Assembly (NCBI GenBank): GCA_902796115.1
Contig: CADBNX010000175.1
Location: forward strand, 1-13,280
Length of the DNA stretch: 13,280 nucleotides
Direction of reading: 5' to 3'
Source: an uncultured Eubacteriales bacterium
Lineage (GTDB): Bacteria; Bacillota; Clostridia; Christensenellales; Aristaeellaceae
In this document: in pieces, positions 7,211-13,280 of the stretch
Layout of the letters: the number at the start of each line of letters is the position of its first letter
How positions within the stretch are numbered: the first letter of the stretch is position 1
Notes under the pieces: generated by a model
Databases searched by the model: none
What the model was told of the DNA's origin: nothing
Seen by the model: only the letters and a program-made list of their open reading frames with translations
Program-made: the position numbers and the translations under genes

Positions 7211-8293
7211 TCAATCGATCACGATGGTCTGGCCTTCCGACAGTCCCTGCAGGATCCATGCCTGCGTCGATGTCGTCAGAGCCACCTTTACGGACCGTTT
7301 TTTCAGAGAATTCTCATCCGTGAGAATATTCACATAATACTTCCCCGCTTCCATGGTCATGGCTCTCCGGGGAATCACCAGCACGCCGTCCAGCCATGCG
7401 GTTTTCGCCGACACGCTGATCTGGGTGATCTTTACGCCCGTTTCGTCAAACGGTTCCACCTGGATATACGCCGCGCCGGTCCGCCGCTTCTCAGGCAGCA
7501 GGTTATCCGCGCCGACTACGGTTCCGTTCAGTTTGATGCGTGACTGACGCGGTCCCAGTTCAATGGTGACCGGCATCCCGTAGCGGAAGGCGCCGCGGTC
7601 GTTGCTGATTTTCAGCAGTGCGTTTTCGGTCGAATACATGGTGATCAGCACTTCGCCCCAGAACACCCGGTCTCCGACTCGTTTGTAGGTCACCTCGGAA
7701 ATCACGCCGTCTATCGGCGCTTCCAGGGTGGATTTTCCCGCTTCTTCCTCAAGCTCCGCCAGTTTTTCGGCCAGATCCGCGATCTTTTTTTCCTGTTGGT
7801 AGCAGTACCGCTCCAGTTCGATTTCCGCTTTTTCGACGGCCAGTGCCTTCAGCTGCTTTTCCCAGGCATCCGCCGTGCCGCTCAGTTCGCCGCGCAGGGT
7901 TTTCAGCTGTTCTTCTTTTTGTTTCTTGCCGTCCGCATAATCCTTCTCGGCATGTTCCCTGTCCATTTGCGCGGAGGCGATTTCCACGGACTTGTCCGCC
8001 GTGGTAAATACCGCAAGCACGTCGCCCGCGTGCACCTCGTCGTTCCGTTTCACCAGATACTCGGAAAACTTGGCCCCGTCTCCTTCGTATTTCAGGCTGT
8101 ACAGATACGGAAGATACACGGTCGCGCTCGTGCTCGCGTTCTTTTCGAACACGGTATGCTCCACTGTTTCCGTATTTGCGTAATACACGGTATCCTTGCG
8201 GATCAGATCGTCCGATATCAGGCTGTCGCTCTCCGCGCAGGCAGGCGCGGTGCACAGCAGCAGTGCTGCCAGCAGCAGACTAATCCTGTACAT
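7211..8293 (-). CDS. HlyD/MacA-type adaptor protein 3 (secreted, signal peptide)
   Basis: Extracytoplasmic adaptor for the FtsX permease, 360 residues from ATG 8293. A signal peptide with a hydrophobic core ends at CTAPACA (about residues 14-20). The adaptor layout follows: first lipoyl half around NDEVHAGDVLAVF (84-96), a long charged, heptad-like coiled coil (about 100-188), second lipoyl half LEAPIDGVISEVT (190-202), then beta-barrel and C-terminal segments ending in GLSEGQTIVID. ATG 8293 is preferred over the TTG at 8314 because GAAGGAGAG sits ten bases upstream. It overlaps the previous gene by 14 bases. The first lipoyl half and N-terminus are more divergent than in the other two adaptors, so this one may have a specialised contact. 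The family joins inner-membrane pumps to outer partners. In a monoderm the coiled coil would project into the wall. Confidence 0.85.
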   Translation of the reverse strand: MYRISLLLAALLLCTAPACAESDSLISDDLIRKDTVYYANTETVEHTVFEKNASTSATVYLPYLYSLKYEGDGAKFSEYLVKRNDEVHAGDVLAVFTTADKSVEIASAQMDREHAEKDYADGKKQKEEQLKTLRGELSGTADAWEKQLKALAVEKAEIELERYCYQQEKKIADLAEKLAELEEEAGKSTLEAPIDGVISEVTYKRVGDRVFWGEVLITMYSTENALLKISNDRGAFRYGMPVTIELGPRQSRIKLNGTVVGADNLLPEKRRTGAAYIQVEPFDETGVKITQISVSAKTAWLDGVLVIPRRAMTMEAGKYYVNILTDENSLKKRSVKVALTTSTQAWILQGLSEGQTIVID

Positions 8294-9374
8294 ACACCTG
8301 CTCTCCTTCCTCAAGCCCCTCCGTGACCTGCGCTCTCGCGTCCGTGATCAGTCCCGTCTTCACGTTTCTTCGCACCCGCTGTCCTTCTTCCATCACATAG
8401 ACATACGATCCGGCGCTGTCCCGGAAGATCGCTCCGTTCGGAACGGTGAGCGCGTCTTCCTCGCGTCTGGTTTCCACCATGATCACCGCGTACTCACCGA
8501 AGGCGACGCCGTCCGCGTCCGTCAGGGTAAAGCGGCTGGTGATGGTTTCCCCGGCCAGCGCTTTGGAAATCAGTTCCTTTTCATCCATCTCCACAGGCTG
8601 TGCCGCGTAGCGCTCCGCGCCGATCAGCGCCGTGATCGATACCGCCTGTCTGAGTGTGCTCAGCATCACCCGTTCCGTTTCCACAAACAGGCCGGTTTCA
8701 TCCGCAAGATAAATGATCGGAGAATAAGCGCTGACCGTACTGCCCTTCTGCAGGGTGTTCATCATCATGATCACGCCGTCCTGCGGAGCCAGCAGCGTTT
8801 TTTCCACAGTTTCCGTTTCGATCGCTTCGATTTCCCGCCGGAGCTTATCCGCGCTGTTCTGTCTCAGGGTCATATCCAGTTCCGTGTTCAGCGCGTGTTC
8901 CCGGATCGATAGCGTTTTCAGTTCGATCGCGGCGTCATCCCGCTTTTCCGCGGACTGCAGACGTTTCAGCTCGGTCATCAGGATCTTTTCTTCCACTTCC
9001 GCGATCCTGCGTGCGAAGTCCATCTCCGTTTCAGCGTCCAGAAGGCTCTTTTTCAGGCTTTCCAGGCGTTTCTCGTTGCTTTCGTTATTCAGCGTGACCA
9101 GGACTTCGCCCTCGGTGACTCTTTTCCCGATACAGGCGTAAACCTTCTCCACCCTTCCGTCGCAGGGAAAATACAGTTCCGCAAGCCCCGGCACAACGGC
9201 ACCTTCGTAAACGGAAATCTCGGACAGTGTTTCCCTGATCACAGCCTCGGAATCGATTTTTACACCCACCGGTTCGATCAGTTCCGGGATCGCCTCCGTC
9301 TGCGCCGGATGCGGCATGCACAGAAGCAGGAGCAGAAAAACAACACAGCCTGTCTTTCCCATTTTATTGAACAA
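8280..9374 (-). CDS. HlyD/MacA-type adaptor protein 2 (secreted or membrane-anchored)
   Basis: Adaptor protein of 364 residues. The N-terminal hydrophobic stretch (VVFLLLLLCM, 11-20) followed by PHPAQTEA looks like a signal peptide. First lipoyl half: LYFPCDGRVEKVYACIGKRV (67-86) through EGEVLVTLNN. A coiled coil rich in E, K, L and R spans about 100-190. The second half is LLAPQDGVIMMM (194-205), followed by barrel strands and the C-terminal motif GLEEGEQVYVQD. The likely start is TTG 9374: GGGGAG lies seven bases upstream, whereas the in-frame ATG at 9362 is about 19 bases from it with nothing closer. With TTG the gene overlaps the previous stop (9364-9366) by 11 bases. With ATG it follows that stop by one base. 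Either start keeps the signal peptide. Confidence 0.85.
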   Translation of the reverse strand: MFNKMGKTGCVVFLLLLLCMPHPAQTEAIPELIEPVGVKIDSEAVIRETLSEISVYEGAVVPGLAELYFPCDGRVEKVYACIGKRVTEGEVLVTLNNESNEKRLESLKKSLLDAETEMDFARRIAEVEEKILMTELKRLQSAEKRDDAAIELKTLSIREHALNTELDMTLRQNSADKLRREIEAIETETVEKTLLAPQDGVIMMMNTLQKGSTVSAYSPIIYLADETGLFVETERVMLSTLRQAVSITALIGAERYAAQPVEMDEKELISKALAGETITSRFTLTDADGVAFGEYAVIMVETRREEDALTVPNGAIFRDSAGSYVYVMEEGQRVRRNVKTGLITDARAQVTEGLEEGEQVYVQD

Positions 9375-10461
9375 TCACGTTCTCCCCTTCCTCCAGGCCG
9401 CCGGTTACCTGCGTGTTCTGACCGATCGTTACGCCGGTTTCGATTTCACGGTACGTCTTGATTCCGTCCTCGGTTTGAAAATATACGATCGGGACGCCGT
9501 TTTTTGCGGAAATCGCCTTCGTGGGCAGATACAGCACATCCCGATATTCGGCCTCGATCATCTCGATGGTGCCGCTCGCCCCGTCCTTCAGTTCGAAATC
9601 CGTTTCCTTCAGCACAAAGTACACATTCGCCTTTTTTCCGATTTCCTTTTGCTGCGCGGGCAGTCCCAGCGCCTCTTCATCGGTCACGACCGCCGTATAC
9701 TGCACCTTTGAAGCGGTGATCACAACTTCGCTTCCCGGCACAAAGCTGTCCCAATGGTCCGTGGTCGCGCGGAACAGCGACAGGGTGGAATCGATGATGG
9801 AAATAACGTTATTGCCGAAGACGCTCAGGTCGCCCTCCCTGAACTTCGAAACGCTGGTCACGGTGCCGCTGATGGGCGCGCGGATCTGCCGCTCCTCCAG
9901 TTTTTTCTGCTGTGCCGTATATGTCACCTGCAGCAGGCGGATCGCGTCGTCATAGCTTTGTACCTGCTTTGCGTGCTGTTCCTCGAGTGCTTCAAGCGCT
10001 TCCTTCCGCGCCTCTTCGCTTTTTCCCCGCGCCTGGATCAGGGTTCTCTGACGGTCTATTTCATACTGGCGTTCCGCGTAAGCTTTGCGCAGTTCCGTTT
10101 CCGCGATCCGGCTCTGCGTGTTTTCCAGCGCTTCCTCCAGATCATCCAGCCGAAGCTGTCCGAGCAGCTGCCCCTGCTGCACCTGATCCCCGACTTCCAC
10201 AAAGAAACGGTCGATGTATTCGCCGCCCAGCGCGAACCCAAGGGAGACCGTCTGAACCGGCACATATTTGCAGGACACCTTCAGCGTCTGGATCATATCG
10301 CCCCGCGTTACCTGTGCGGTCTTGAATACGGGTCTTGTGAACTGGCGGATGACCGGGCTGCTTTTCACCCTTTCCTCTTCCGGCAAAAGAGAGCAGCCGC
10401 TGAGCAGCATCACGGCTGTCAGCAGCAAAGCCACGAGGGTCATTTTTTTCATACGGTTCAT
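9364..10461 (-). CDS. HlyD/MacA-type adaptor protein 1 (lipoprotein)
   Basis: Adaptor protein of 365 residues with a type II signal peptide: KK at 5-6, hydrophobic core, and lipobox LLSGC with the lipidated cysteine at 23. It should sit on the outer face of the cytoplasmic membrane. The order is the family's: LGFALGGEYIDRFFVEVGD (74-92) as first lipoyl half, a coiled coil at about 106-190 with many E, R, K and Q, RAPISGTVTSVSKFREGD (194-211) as second half, a beta-barrel region, and the closing GLEEGENVIVQ. It is the most canonical MacA-like of the three. ATG 10461 is preceded by AGGGA about ten bases upstream, a weaker ribosome site than its neighbours, within a 29-base gap after the previous gene, the longest gap in the operon. 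Confidence 0.9.
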   Translation of the reverse strand: MNRMKKMTLVALLLTAVMLLSGCSLLPEEERVKSSPVIRQFTRPVFKTAQVTRGDMIQTLKVSCKYVPVQTVSLGFALGGEYIDRFFVEVGDQVQQGQLLGQLRLDDLEEALENTQSRIAETELRKAYAERQYEIDRQRTLIQARGKSEEARKEALEALEEQHAKQVQSYDDAIRLLQVTYTAQQKKLEERQIRAPISGTVTSVSKFREGDLSVFGNNVISIIDSTLSLFRATTDHWDSFVPGSEVVITASKVQYTAVVTDEEALGLPAQQKEIGKKANVYFVLKETDFELKDGASGTIEMIEAEYRDVLYLPTKAISAKNGVPIVYFQTEDGIKTYREIETGVTIGQNTQVTGGLEEGENVIVQ

Positions 10462-10490
10462 CGTTCTTTATTCCCTGTGTGTTCTGTGGT

Positions 10491-11837
10491 TCATTCCGTC
10501 TGCGCGGTGAATGTATACACGCTGTCGTTCAGGGTGATCTCCATTTCGAAAACGCCGCCGTCCCGCTGCGCAAGCTGCCGCGGAACCTCCGCCCACACGA
10601 TCACCCTGCTCTCTTCCATGGGCAGCAGCTGCGAATCAAGGTTCATGCCCCGGTTGCTCTCGCAGCAGATTTCCGCGTCAAATACCGCTTCCCTTTCCCC
10701 CTCCGTATAGCGCAGTTTCGCGCCGGCGTCCAGGAAAAGCGTGACGGTTTTCGCGCTGTCGTTGCGAATCAGCCCGTCCGCGATGAAGAGCACGCGGCTG
10801 CCGTTCACCGCGGTTTTTCTTTCGGCTCCGTTCAATGTTGCCGCCGCCCGGGCGAACCAGCACCTTCTGAGCACGATTTCTTCATACGGTTCCTCCCCGG
10901 ACGCGCTGACGCCGCTGTGTTCGCCGTCGAAAAGCCGCGCGTCCGCGCATCCTGTTTCGATCCGTCCGCCGCGGCGCTGCATGGCTTTGACCGCCAGCAT
11001 CGCTTCTTCATTGTATTTTTCGGGTACCGCGGCCAGGAACCCCGCCTCGAAAGCCTTTGTCATGGCGGCCTTCGCAGCCCCGCTTCCATCGCCGGGCAGG
11101 ATCATGCCGAAAGGATCCTCCACCGTCTCTCCGGCGATCCCGTTTTCCACCCGCTGTCCTTCAAAAGCCGGAGCATAGCCGTACTCCCGCAGCCAGGCGG
11201 CGTCGTTCGCGTCCCAGAGCAGATAGTGCTCAAAATCAAAGCGCCTGAGAAAATCTTCATCCCTGCGCAGCGCGTCCTGACTCAGCAGGTCCGCTTCCGG
11301 GGTCAGCGGTGCGCGTTTTTCTCCGAACAGGCGCACGCGCAGGGGATCCGCCGCGATCAGCCTGTCCAGAGCGCCGAACGCTTCCCGGTTCAGCGGGGCG
11401 GTGATCTTTTCGTAATCGCCGTCGGCGCACCGGACGGTTTCCGAACGTGCGGCAAAGTCCAGTCTCTCGTCTCCCGATAGTACGGAAACCGCACGCACGC
11501 CGAGCCCTTCCCCTGCCGACAGGTACCGGCCGTCGGAATAATACAGGCACAGCAGCGGCACCGCGGTGCCCAGTTCCGCGTCGCCGCATGCTTCAAACGT
11601 GAAAATGAGCGTTTCCGTGTTCCGCGGCAGCATTTCCGTCTCAAAATGCCATATCAGCGCCTGAGAAGCGGGACCTGCCGCATGCCACCGCACGCTCTCC
11701 GGATCCTGCCCGAAACAAGCCCGGTCCGTGTATTGTTCCTCAGGATCAGTCAGAGCGGCGGACCGCTGCATTTCCTGTGCGCAGGCACACACCGTCAGAC
11801 AGATCAGCATCAGACTCAGACAAAGGATCCTTTTCAT
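10491..11837 (-). CDS. Secreted protein with a degenerate peptidoglycan-binding-like domain
   Basis: No whole-length family recognised. From ATG 11837 it has 448 residues and a signal peptide (hydrophobic core 5-16, then TVCACAQE; cleavage after the ACA is plausible, and a lipobox is a poor fit). The first part (about 25-170) is beta-rich and ligand-domain-like. Residues about 242-305 read like PG_binding_1: a GDGSGAAKAAM turn-helix, AFEAGFL, then YNEEAMLAVKAMQRRGG and a GCADARLFD ending, the usual 'D-x-x-T/A-x-x-AV-x-x-FQ...TG-x-AD' layout with losses. The C-terminal 130 residues are again beta-rich. The start is secure: ATG 11837 overlaps the upstream TGA (ATGA) and GGAGG lies seven bases before it. 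Sitting between a wall carboxypeptidase and three adaptors, it is probably an extracellular, wall-facing accessory of the transporter. The function is inferred from position only. Confidence 0.8.
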   Translation of the reverse strand: MKRILCLSLMLICLTVCACAQEMQRSAALTDPEEQYTDRACFGQDPESVRWHAAGPASQALIWHFETEMLPRNTETLIFTFEACGDAELGTAVPLLCLYYSDGRYLSAGEGLGVRAVSVLSGDERLDFAARSETVRCADGDYEKITAPLNREAFGALDRLIAADPLRVRLFGEKRAPLTPEADLLSQDALRRDEDFLRRFDFEHYLLWDANDAAWLREYGYAPAFEGQRVENGIAGETVEDPFGMILPGDGSGAAKAAMTKAFEAGFLAAVPEKYNEEAMLAVKAMQRRGGRIETGCADARLFDGEHSGVSASGEEPYEEIVLRRCWFARAAATLNGAERKTAVNGSRVLFIADGLIRNDSAKTVTLFLDAGAKLRYTEGEREAVFDAEICCESNRGMNLDSQLLPMEESRVIVWAEVPRQLAQRDGGVFEMEITLNDSVYTFTAQTE

Positions 11838-12859
11838 TCGTACTCCTCCAGACATATTCCCAGATCACGGATTTTGAGGCTGTGTTCCTTTCCCACATAC
11901 CGGTAGTGCCATTCCTCGCCCAGGAAACCTGTCACATCCTCTTTTTCATCCGTATAGCGCAGGATAAATCCGTATTCCCAGCAGTGCTCCGCAAGCCAGG
12001 CGTAATTCGCCGTATCGCCGAAGCTTTCTCCCGGCACGTTCAGATCAAACGCCAGGCCGGTATGATGCTCGCTGGTGCCGGGATCCGCAACGGTCAGCCG
12101 GGCCGCGTTTTTCGCGTCCGCCTCGGACAGGCCGGCGTTCCGGTGTTCTTTCACCTTGTTGTTGAAAATGTTTTCCTGATCCTGCCAGGTACGCCAGGAT
12201 TCACGTACCTTCCAGTTGCCGATGCCCGCCTTTTCCGCCGCGGCCAGCATGGTTCCCAGCGCTTCCGCTGCCTCACGCACTCCCCGCATCGAGGCGGATT
12301 CCAGCAGGATGCCCTTGGGCAGCACGTCCGCGAGCCGCACCAGATCCGCCGGCACAAAATCCTTTCCCACCGGGTGGGATGCGTTTACCAGCAGCGGCTT
12401 CGCGCCGGAAAGCGTATCCGTGGTCACAATGGGATGCGCGTCCGCACTCAGGAGCTTTTCCAGGGTCTTCGGCCCCGCGATGCCGTCGGCGGAAAGGCCG
12501 TGCTGCGCCTGAAACAGCACCACGGCCAGACGGGTCTCGCCGCCGAAACCGCCGTCCACCTCGCCCTGGTAATATCCCAGTTCCTTCAGACGGCTCTGAA
12601 CCGTCCGCACGCTGTCGCCCGCGGAACCGCTTGAGATATTGGGAACCGGCGTGATCAGCGCGGGATCATGCGTCACGCCGATCGCGTGAATGGTCGGGGT
12701 CGGCACGGCGGTGACAGCCGCTTCCGCAAGATAGGTTTTTTCCGTTTCTTCCGCTTTCTGCCGCACCTGCCCGATGCCGATGTACAGTGCTGCCGCCGCG
12801 ATCAGCAAAATCAGGCTCAGTCCGAGGAGCGCATGGCCTTTTCTCCAGCCTTTTCCCAT
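11834..12859 (-). CDS. Membrane-anchored VanY-type D,D-carboxypeptidase with peptidoglycan-binding domain
   Basis: Zinc-dependent peptidase of the VanY / M15 family that removes the terminal D-Ala from peptidoglycan stem peptides. From ATG 12859 it is 341 residues: a basic start, one transmembrane helix (about 9-29), a Pro/Thr linker (VPTPTI), a PG_binding_1 domain (about 80-137, with GDSVRTVQSRLKELGYY and GPKTLEKLL), and the catalytic domain. Catalytic residues are visible: SEHHTGLAFD (263-272) gives zinc ligands H265 and D272, and EEWHYRYVG gives E315 and ligand H318. AAGGAGGA (12871-12878) lies 11 bases before ATG 12859. The longer ORF starts with TTG inside the promoter and is rejected. 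It is the first gene of the operon, transcribed from 12888-12916. The enzyme may supply wall trimming in ordinary growth. A vancomycin-resistance role is not implied, because no vanH/A/X genes are present. Confidence 0.92.
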   Translation of the reverse strand: MGKGWRKGHALLGLSLILLIAAAALYIGIGQVRQKAEETEKTYLAEAAVTAVPTPTIHAIGVTHDPALITPVPNISSGSAGDSVRTVQSRLKELGYYQGEVDGGFGGETRLAVVLFQAQHGLSADGIAGPKTLEKLLSADAHPIVTTDTLSGAKPLLVNASHPVGKDFVPADLVRLADVLPKGILLESASMRGVREAAEALGTMLAAAEKAGIGNWKVRESWRTWQDQENIFNNKVKEHRNAGLSEADAKNAARLTVADPGTSEHHTGLAFDLNVPGESFGDTANYAWLAEHCWEYGFILRYTDEKEDVTGFLGEEWHYRYVGKEHSLKIRDLGICLEEYE

Positions 12860-12887
12860 TCCCGCACCGATCCTCCTTCCTGTGCAG

Positions 12888-12916
12888 ATGTTACCACAAA
12901 CCGCCCTTCCGGTCAA
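12888..12916 (-). promoter_or_regulatory. Sigma-A promoter of the eight-gene envelope operon
   Basis: On the minus strand, TTGACC (12916-12911) and TAACAT (12893-12888) are separated by exactly 17 bases, with a TGG extended -10 directly upstream of TAACAT. Start of transcription would be near 12881, giving a leader of about 22 bases before ATG 12859. This is the only good promoter found in the operon, so it probably drives all eight genes. Confidence 0.82.
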
Positions 12917-12955
12917 TATGCGTGCGGATCATCACAGGGGGCAATCGTTTACGTT

Positions 12956-13031
12956 ATTTGTTCAGCGGGGGAACCCGCTCTTTGCCGCCCAAAGCGCGGT
13001 TTCCCCCGGACCCTCTTCAGAAAAAACAAAT
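12956..13031. repeat. Long palindrome with nested terminal inverted repeats: intergenic hairpin element
   Basis: A 19-base arm at 12966-12984 pairs with 12990-13008 with two mismatches around a five-base CCGCC loop. Its outer part is CGGGGGAA/TTTCCCCCG and its inner part CTTTG/CAAAG. Outside it, ATTTGTT (12956-12962) is mirrored by AACAAAT (13025-13031), with three bases on one side and sixteen on the other. It lies between the LuxR-type gene and the operon promoter. No T run follows the stem in either direction, so it is not a classical terminator. Dispersed REP-like palindromes and small MITE-like elements look like this, but only genome-wide copies would show that. Confidence 0.6.
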
Positions 13032-13060
13032 ACGGGGACAATGAAGAATGCCTCGATACC

Positions 13061-13103
13061 CTCTGTTCTCTATTCTCTATTCCCTATTGCCTTATTGCCT
13101 CTT
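13061..13103. repeat. Degenerate heptamer tandem repeat
   Basis: On the + strand the units are CTCTGTT, CTCTATT (twice), CCCTATT, an eight-base GCCTTATT and GCCTCTT: six units of about seven bases just downstream of the LuxR-type stop codon (13113). The stretch is strongly pyrimidine-biased and non-coding on both strands. It may have arisen by slippage. I see no function in it. The remaining intergenic DNA (12917-12955 and 13032-13060) shows nothing I can name. Confidence 0.7.
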
Positions 13104-13112
13104 CCCCCTTCC

Positions 13113-13280
13113 CTATCCGTTCACTTCTTTTTTCAGTTCCGGCGCGTAGGCCTCAAGCAGCGCGCACAGCTCCTGGCGGTTTGAAACCCCGATCTGGCCG
13201 TACAGTTTGCCGAGCCTTGTTTTGAGCGTGCTCTCCGCCATGAACAGGGAATCCGCCAGATCACCCAGCGTCTGGGGCGA
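13113..13280 (-). CDS. LuxR-type DNA-binding regulator, C-terminal fragment (runs off the window)
   Basis: Fifty-five residues and a TAG stop (13115-13113) are visible, and the gene continues beyond 13280. The fragment is most of a LuxR/GerE helix-turn-helix. TLGDLADSLFMAESTLKTRL (4-23) contains the scaffold and recognition helices, where a threonine or serine before V/L-K is typical. LYGQIGVSNRQELCALLEAY (26-45) is the fourth helix with the family's hallmark 'K/Q-I/L-GVSNRQEL' ending. The N-terminal part, which would tell whether it is a response regulator, a MalT-like ATPase or another architecture, is outside. Its stop is about 200 bases upstream of the operon promoter on the same strand, so it could regulate that operon. 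No operator is identified to prove it. Confidence 0.88.
   Translation of the reverse strand, partial: SPQTLGDLADSLFMAESTLKTRLGKLYGQIGVSNRQELCALLEAYAPELKKEVNG

Noticed and set aside
11834..12859. Glycopeptide-resistance (van) cluster
   Set aside because: VanY-family enzymes are common in ordinary wall metabolism, and no VanH, VanA/B ligase, VanX or VanRS is present in the window.
12860..12916. Longer TTG start of the VanY-type carboxypeptidase
   Set aside because: The TTG lies in the -35 box itself, so it would not be on the transcript. ATG 12859 has AAGGAGGA upstream and gives a clean membrane anchor.
12966..13008. Palindrome as a rho-independent terminator
   Set aside because: No T tract follows the stem on either strand, so it is listed as a repeat instead.

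Overview
The window looks like chromosomal DNA from a GC-rich, probably anaerobic member of the Bacillota (Clostridia), such as an uncultured gut or rumen lineage. Most starts carry strong Shine-Dalgarno sequences (GGAGG, AGGAGG), two promoters are good sigma-A matches, and there is a stand-alone ECF transporter S component. Exported proteins show Gram-positive-style signal peptides and a lipobox. Taxonomy is an inference from style only. I see no rRNA, tRNA, CRISPR array, IS element or phage gene.

Left part (1-2759): a short AT-rich stretch with a possible promoter drives a small two-helix membrane protein of unknown function (165-641, +), which ends at an intrinsic terminator. An inositol-monophosphatase-family enzyme (748-1548, -) starts only 19 bases from a divergent hotdog-fold thioesterase (1568-1990, +). 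Next, on the + strand, comes an ECF S-component gene (2139-2759) with its own extended -10 promoter. Its leader, about 110 nt long, can form mutually exclusive hairpins and is a candidate riboswitch.

Right part (2766-12916): a tight eight-gene minus-strand operon fills more than 10 kb. It reads from a near-consensus promoter at 12888-12916. In transcription order it encodes a membrane-anchored VanY-type D,D-carboxypeptidase with a peptidoglycan-binding domain; a secreted protein carrying what looks like a degenerate peptidoglycan-binding domain; three different HlyD/MacA-type adaptor proteins, the first a lipoprotein; a 939-residue double-FtsX (MacB-like) permease; and two LolD/MacB-type ATPases. 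The second ATPase has a C-terminal AbrB/SpoVT-like swapped-hairpin domain. Junctions are overlapping or a few bases long, so the products are probably made together. The most economical reading is a cell-envelope ABC machine (export, or FtsEX-like mechanotransmission) tied to peptidoglycan trimming. Substrate and trigger are unknown.

Far right (12917-13280): an intergenic region with a 19-bp near-perfect palindrome and a degenerate heptamer tandem repeat, then the C-terminal end of a LuxR-type regulator (13113-13280, -) that runs off the window. The most noteworthy items are the unusual composition of the operon (three adaptors, two ATPases, one permease, two wall-binding proteins), the ATPase-AbrB fusion, and the structured leader of the ECF gene.
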